Positions 59,543 to 64,000 of a stretch of 64,000 nt of DNA are shown piece by piece (the stretch's first letter is position 1; each line of letters begins with the position of its first letter). The notes under the pieces were generated by a model that saw nothing but the letters and a program-made list of their open reading frames with translations, searched no databases and had not been told where the DNA came from. Where the stretch lies: NCBI RefSeq assembly GCF_014898815.1, contig NW_026515423.1:1-64000 (forward strand), in the 5' to 3' direction. Position numbers and translations under genes: made by a program. Source of the DNA: Panonychus citri. Lineage: Eukaryota > Arthropoda > Arachnida > Trombidiformes > Tetranychidae.

Positions 59543-59817
59543 AATAAAGCGAAATCAAAATGAGGACTGAATCAAAAATACAAAACAATATAGGTCAATC
59601 CATTGCTCACTCAAGGTGCTCCCATATTAACAAGCCTGTAACGCCATCTAGTTATTAATACATCTATAAGCCTATGCACCATTAAAAAGTCGCTCTTCTT
59701 TCTCTCAACTTGAGTGAGTGCTGACGTTGATTTACGCCAGCGCAGGTTACATGTTTTGTGTTAAGGGGTGCATATACGTTTACATATTTACACGTACGTG
59801 GATTCGGGTTTAAGCAA

Positions 59818-60466
59818 TAAGATGGGATTAGGTTAATACATACGTGCGATATCGCACCTATGTTTACATTTGTTTTCTATTTCATAGATTCTTGGTGATA
59901 ACATAGGTGGGTTCTTGGACCCATTTGAGAGGCACGTACGTGCTAAGAGGCTGTTTACCTCTGTGACACCTTTGTTTATCTCACACACTTATGTGTGGAT
60001 ATACGTCTTGTTTGTGCAACCTTATTTCGTTTTTACAATTTTGATTGTGGGGGATATTTACACATACGGCGAGGGAAAAAATTTCTATTTAGCACCTACG
60101 TGTCGTAGGGCTTCTCTGGACAAGTTTTTGTTGCTCTCATGTTGTATATCCACATAGGTTAGTAGTTGTTGACGTAGTTGCAGCTTGCACCTACGCCATC
60201 TTTTAGCTAACTAAGTTATAGTTTTGGTTTTACATAAATGCATTGAGACAATAATGGGTTATGGTTTGACAAATTTTTCAATAGATTTTATTTTATCATT
60301 GACCGAGGAAAGAAAATTTTTGAAAAGGTTTCATTTAGAATGTTTTAGTTTATATCATGTTTCTGGATATTAATGAGTCTTCATGCTGTGACAAAACTAT
60401 TCTACTGACACATAACATTCATACTAGTTTCCTTTTCATCCAGGTCGAGTTGTAAATGACCCACAT
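59818..60466. other. Non-coding stretch rich in ACGT words
   Basis: No ORF with coding character. It contains repeated CACGTACGTG / CACCTACG / TACGTG words (near 59842, 59933, 60002, 60092, 60170). The same words recur in the ORF at 61506-62638 and at the right ends of both tandem copies (56340, 59795). Confidence 0.5.
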
Positions 60467-60754
60467 TTAATTGATTGTTTGAATTTTTCCTCTCAAACCA
60501 ATAGGAAGGGTCTGATTAATTAGAATCATAAGCTTCATTAAATCTCGAATCGTTTTTCTTATCGTCTTCACCTCTTGACCATTTGTCTCGGCGTGCCTTA
60601 TGAGCTCTTCCAACATCAGGAGAGTTCTCTCTACCCTTTCCACCAGCGCACTCCTTGTTAAGTGTAAATCGGTTAGGAGTTCACTTCCATGCCATCTCGC
60701 AAGTAACTCAACGGTTCCAACAGAGATTTTCTTCAGGTCTTCTAGATTCGACAT
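60467..60754 (-). CDS. Unit D helical ORF, not recognised
   Basis: A 95-codon frame from ATG 60754 to TAA. It is predicted almost entirely helical: LKKISVGTVELLARW, TRSALVERVERTLLMLEEL and VKTIRKTIRDLMKLMILINQ. The centre resembles NRSLILACDDLIH of the 48872 ORF, and both lie downstream of a zinc-finger-like ORF on the minus strand. It may therefore be the second ORF of a related element. Confidence 0.45.
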   Translation of the reverse strand: MSNLEDLKKISVGTVELLARWHGSELLTDLHLTRSALVERVERTLLMLEELIRHAETNGQEVKTIRKTIRDLMKLMILINQTLPIGLRGKIQTIN

Positions 60755-61505
60755 ATTCGGTTTACGTGATTACCTTCACAGGCCAACGCTTGTTGATGTT
60801 TCGATGTCGACTTTACTGTAATTGTTTTGAAGATACTTCAGCGTAATTTAAACTAGCACAATTTATCAAAGATCCGTAGTAAAAACAGTAATTGAAAACG
60901 CTTTCATTCATGAGAGTCTGTTGAGTTCAACAGTGTCTCCCTCTATTGTGTGTACAAAGGACTCCCTATATTTGGCTCAATCTTTGATTGTTTAAACCAG
61001 TTCAGGTTTCTTTCCTCGGTCAATGATTTACATTTTGCGAATTTGTTTGAACTTGCTCAGAGATTTTAAGCTCATAAGCAGTCATAAGGTCATATGAATG
61101 TTCATTTACCAGGAGAGATCAATTCATTTGTACTCTAATTTTGCCGTCAATTGGCCTTAACATCATTAACATTTACCTATTATGCTTCGTACTGAGTAAA
61201 CAGCAAACATTGTAGCTTTGATTTGTTTTCGTGCATCGAGTTTTAATGAGAGAAATAGAGATTAAATGATATTGGGAATAACATGGTTAACTTTTGTGGA
61301 ATATTAAAAGAGGGAAATTCTTTTTGTTTTAATATGGTCGGGATTTTATAAATAGGGAATCTTTTCTTTGGTAAGGGAGAATGTACGGGGTAATATAAGT
61401 GAGAAAGGGGGATACAAAATGTAGGGATAGATATTCTTTCATCTTCAATTTAAACAGTAATTTTTCTTTGGTTAAAATTTGTAGATAAACAAGCATTGGA
61501 ATCAT
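60755..61505. other. Spacer between the two unit D ORFs
   Basis: No gene seen. It would be the inter-ORF or intron region of a minus-strand element. Confidence 0.4.
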
Positions 61506-62638
61506 TCAGCTTGCGAAGCCTTCGTCAGTGGTATTTTCATCATCACTGATTATGCGGTATTTCTTCATTTCCGCTTTGGCCTTTTCGCTGGATGGAGAGA
61601 TTCCTTTGGTTGACTTATCCTTTTTCTTTGGGGTCTCTTTGGTTTTGTTTTTGATTTTCTCGCTTTTACGAGAGTCTTTTTGTTTGGAGCTTTTATCGGA
61701 TGATTTGTCCCTCTGTTTCTCTTTGGCTTCTGAGATCAGTTTCTCTGCAAACGATGGCTTCGGTGGTTTTGATGGTTGCAGTGGTGTTGGTTGAACTGAA
61801 ATCTTTTCAGCAATCTTGGTCTCAGGGGGAGAAGATCTTCTCGATCTATCTTTTGTTCCTTTCTCCTTTGGTGATGGTTTCCAAGGTTTGGAGGTTGATG
61901 TTGGGTTCGGTTTCGAAGTCGATGGTTTATTCCGTTCTAATAAGAGCACTTTTCGCTTATAACCATCGTAAACACAATCTTCAAGTTCAAATTCTTCCAT
62001 AATGGCCACTTTCCTCTGAATCATTCGTAGTTGTTTCTTATACAAATCTGGATCATTGTATATTTCTGGAAAGTTTCGAACTGATTTAGCCAAATTGGCG
62101 ACTGTAGTCCATCGTATCTTCCTTTCTTCATATTGCTCTCTGTCCACCATTATTCTAGAGTGTCTAATCGACCCAAGAGCCTTAACCTCTTCCTCGGTGT
62201 GATAGACCGTTCGGTGAACTGCCATATTGGAGCCTTGTCGCCAGATTTCAATGAACAGACAATATGGTACCTTGCATACACGTAACTCATGAAGATCTTC
62301 ATTTTGTCGCGTAGCCTTTTTTGTCGTTACCATTTCGACTCGAGGTACGTGGTGCTTCTTTGTCTGTATTTCTTTATTGGTCACGTAGGTGGGCACGTAC
62401 TCATCTCCACTGGAGTCACTCGACATTTGGGGTTCAACTTGTTTCTTGGCTGAGGCAAATTGCTTGCCCTTAACAATCTTTTTACCCTTGTCCTGTTTAA
62501 CTTCATTTTTCGCATCAGTTTTAGTTTTGGACGTAGGTGGAGATGACGTAGTTGCCACTGGTTTAACCTTCTTAGGTGTTTTACCTTCGCCTCCACTGCC
62601 ATCACCTCCATTTCTCTTCCTTTTGGATGTTGTTGACT
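61506..62638 (-). CDS. Unit D zinc-finger-like protein, 5'-truncated by TTAGG repeat
   Basis: The frame is open from the telomeric repeat at about 62638 to TGA at 61506, roughly 377 codons. No ATG occurs before about codon 71, so the 5' end is probably lost. Order: a basic/Gly N-terminus, an acidic Ser patch (SSDSSGDEY), then the finger LRVCKVPYCLFIEIW...HRTVYH (Cys-x4-Cys-x14-His-x4-His) and SRIMVDREQYEERKIRW. A helical segment follows (NLAKSVRNF to KVAIMEEFELEDCVYDGYKRKVLLLE), and a long Lys/Ser/Pro tail ends DDENTTDEG. It is the best-preserved example of the shared module. TAC-GTA words of the unit lie inside the coding region (EYVPTYV). Confidence 0.6.
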
Positions 62639-62640
62639 TG

Positions 62641-62712
62641 GGTTAGGTTAGGTTAGGTTAGGTTAGGTTAGGTTAGGTTAGGTTAGGTTAGGTTAGGTTA
62701 GGTTAGGTTAGG
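62641..62712 (+). repeat. (TTAGG)n telomere-like array, patch 5
   Basis: Fourteen perfect GGTTA units, then poly(T) of 23 at 62713-62735. Confidence 0.95.
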
Positions 62713-63989
62713 TTTTTTTTTTTTTTTTTTTTTTTGCATAAAACTGTTTATTTATAAACGACTAGGCGGATTTAACATGTAATACAATTATTTACATGGG
62801 CTTGTCTTTGTTGCCCAGTTCGGCGACTTGGGCGATATTAGGTGGGTGGTTGGCTGGGCGACCCAGTCAGGCGACTGACTAGACTTACAATGGTTGGCTA
62901 GGTGGGTGCTTGGGTTTACAATTAGCTGGTTTAAGTTAGTAGTCACTAATTTTGTGTTTACATAACAAGTAAGGCTTCTAGGCCTTTTACAATGAGTATT
63001 TTATGATATAATAACATCGAGAATTTTGTTCTAAGTACGACTAGTCTCTGGAATAATACTAGGCGATCACGTCGTCGCCTAGTTGAGATGCTCTGTTGTC
63101 GTATTCATTGAAATTATTCATCGGTCTTGGTGCTATGTCAAGGCTTGTGACTTGCACGGGATGCTTAGGTTGTTTTGAGGCAGGGATAAAGGGTTGGGTT
63201 TTAACAAATGAGAATTGAATATTTTATTGCTGATGAAGAAGATTACATGTTTGAGTGAGTCGTTAAGTGCGAATGTTGACTGCCAAGGCATTGCTTAGGC
63301 GTCACAGTCTGTCGACTGAGCGACTTAATACGACTTCATTAGATAATGAATTTGATTTAGCTAGTGCGACTTGCTGAGCGACTTAATGGTTTCTGAATTT
63401 ATTGTGAAGAATGAATTGTTATGTCTGGATTAATAATGAATAATGTAAATGTAAATTTGATTGGGATAACTAGGCGATTGGCTAGATGGGGTATTAGGAA
63501 TTGGTATTCTGTCTCTCAATCTCTTTCACACAGATATTTTATTGTTTATGAAAGTAAGATTTAGTTGAAGGTTTGGCCTGGTCATGTATCTGGCTGGATC
63601 GGATAAGGCAGTTGCCTTGCTGCTTGTTTGAGTTTCTCCGGTGTCAGGATTTTGACCCAGGCGTTAGCCTCGTCGTTCCTTCCTGGGTTCTCTTTACCAT
63701 CAAGCTGGCCTTGTCCGTATTTTGTGATATTTGCATGGCTCTCAGAAAGGTTACTGTCGCCGGTGTCTCTAGATGAATATCATAAAGGTCCCCAGCTAGA
63801 ATCCTTTACATATTTCCTCCAGGTCTTCCGGGTCGGCTGAGGGTTCCGTGCCTTGGCGATACGACTGGTGCATTATACCGCTGATGAGTAGTTCACATTT
63901 AACAATGAGCTGAATCATTGTATATCTCGTGTAGTTAAACTTTCTCTGGGTAGTTCCATCCTGACGAGGCGCGTTTCTGGATGAATGCA
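62713..63989 (-). mobile_element. Telomere-repeat-flanked retroposon-like unit C
   Basis: On the minus strand it is CCTAA, 1.28 kb of body, A23, CCTAA. Both edges meet TTAGG repeat. An AATAAA lies 12 bases before the poly(A) (62747-62752), and the 3' end (GCATAAAACTGTTTATTT) resembles that of unit B (GCATTAAACTCTTTATTT). The body is rich in AGGCGACT, CTAGGCGA and GCCAAGGC words, as in unit B, but has no long ORF. It looks like a 3'-end, 5'-truncated copy of the unit B family. Confidence 0.55.
62747..62752 (-). promoter_or_regulatory. AATAAA polyadenylation signal of unit C
   Basis: AATAAA on the minus strand, 12 bases upstream of A23 joined to CCTAA. Confidence 0.6.
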
Positions 63990-64000
63990 GGTTAGGTTAG
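63990..64000 (+). repeat. TTAGG patch 6, continues past the window
   Basis: GGTTAGGTTAG at the very end of the window, same orientation as the other five patches. It bounds unit C on its 5' side. Confidence 0.8.

Larger units (their letters stand above)
56374..59817. repeat. 3.4-kb tandem duplication, copy B
   Basis: Second copy, 31 bases longer than copy A through small indels. Neither copy is uniformly the better one: the transposase frame is better here and the acidic ORF is better in copy A. The copies are therefore either decayed independently or contain consensus errors. Confidence 0.92.

Noticed and set aside
61528..62002. Plus-strand open frames opposite the unit D ORF, and 62389-62646
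   Set aside because: They are antisense shadows of the Lys/Ser-rich minus-strand ORF.
63573..63840. 67-70-codon plus-strand open frames near the window end
   Set aside because: They are in opposite sense to unit C, lack motifs, and are probably by-products of its higher GC content.

Overview
The window is AT-rich eukaryotic nuclear DNA. Short GT-AG introns, arthropod-like gene families and (TTAGG)n arrays point to an arthropod. Gene compactness and a CYP3-clan-like P450 fit an acariform mite such as a spider mite; that placement is inference.

Region 1, about 1-39 kb, is an ordinary gene region. In order it holds GPAA1 (-), the mitochondrial glycine carrier SLC25A38 (+), an unrecognised two-exon small gene (-), casein kinase 1 gamma (+), EPS8/arouser (+), Rho GDP-dissociation inhibitor (-), a cytochrome P450 with a frameshift in its heme loop (+), and the 3' half of an MTG8/ETO/nervy co-repressor with its MYND finger (+). 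Two direct duplications interrupt it. A 508-bp copy of the SLC25A38 tail sits at the end of GPAA1. A 1.78-kb block occurs 7.2 kb apart, and the second copy lies inside a nervy intron. The genes work in GPI anchoring, heme/glycine supply, Wnt and membrane kinase signalling, actin signalling, Rho cycling, oxidation and transcriptional repression. They show no operon-like relation.

Region 2, about 41-45.6 kb, is a graveyard of mobile DNA. It contains a Ty3/gypsy gag-pol deletion relic, two small inverted-repeat elements, a foldback, and a broken Polinton/Maverick-type protein-primed DNA polymerase N-terminus that is cut off by a (TTAGG)n array.

Region 3, 45.6-64 kb, is the most unusual part. 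Six patches of TTAGG repeat, all in the same orientation, separate blocks of sequence. At three patches the TTAGG array is followed at once by a poly(T) run, which is poly(A) then CCTAA on the minus strand. Two of those carry an AATAAA signal 12-15 bases before the poly(A). Minus-strand ORFs in three blocks share a zinc-finger-like module (Cys-x4-Cys, about 14 residues, His-x4-His, then a Tyr...Arg-Trp segment), and one ORF is cut 5' by telomeric repeat. Each block family is enriched in its own short palindromic word. This looks like an array of telomere-associated retroposons with the 3' end proximal, as in Drosophila HeT-A, but no reverse transcriptase is visible. The array is interrupted by a 668-bp foldback element and a 3.4-kb tandem duplication carrying a Merlin/IS1595-like transposase.

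Limits: everything here was read by eye. Exon joins were checked for phase and GT-AG, but there were no database searches. Several repeat pairs differ almost only by small indels in simple runs, so assembly or consensus error is a live alternative for the duplications and some frameshifts.
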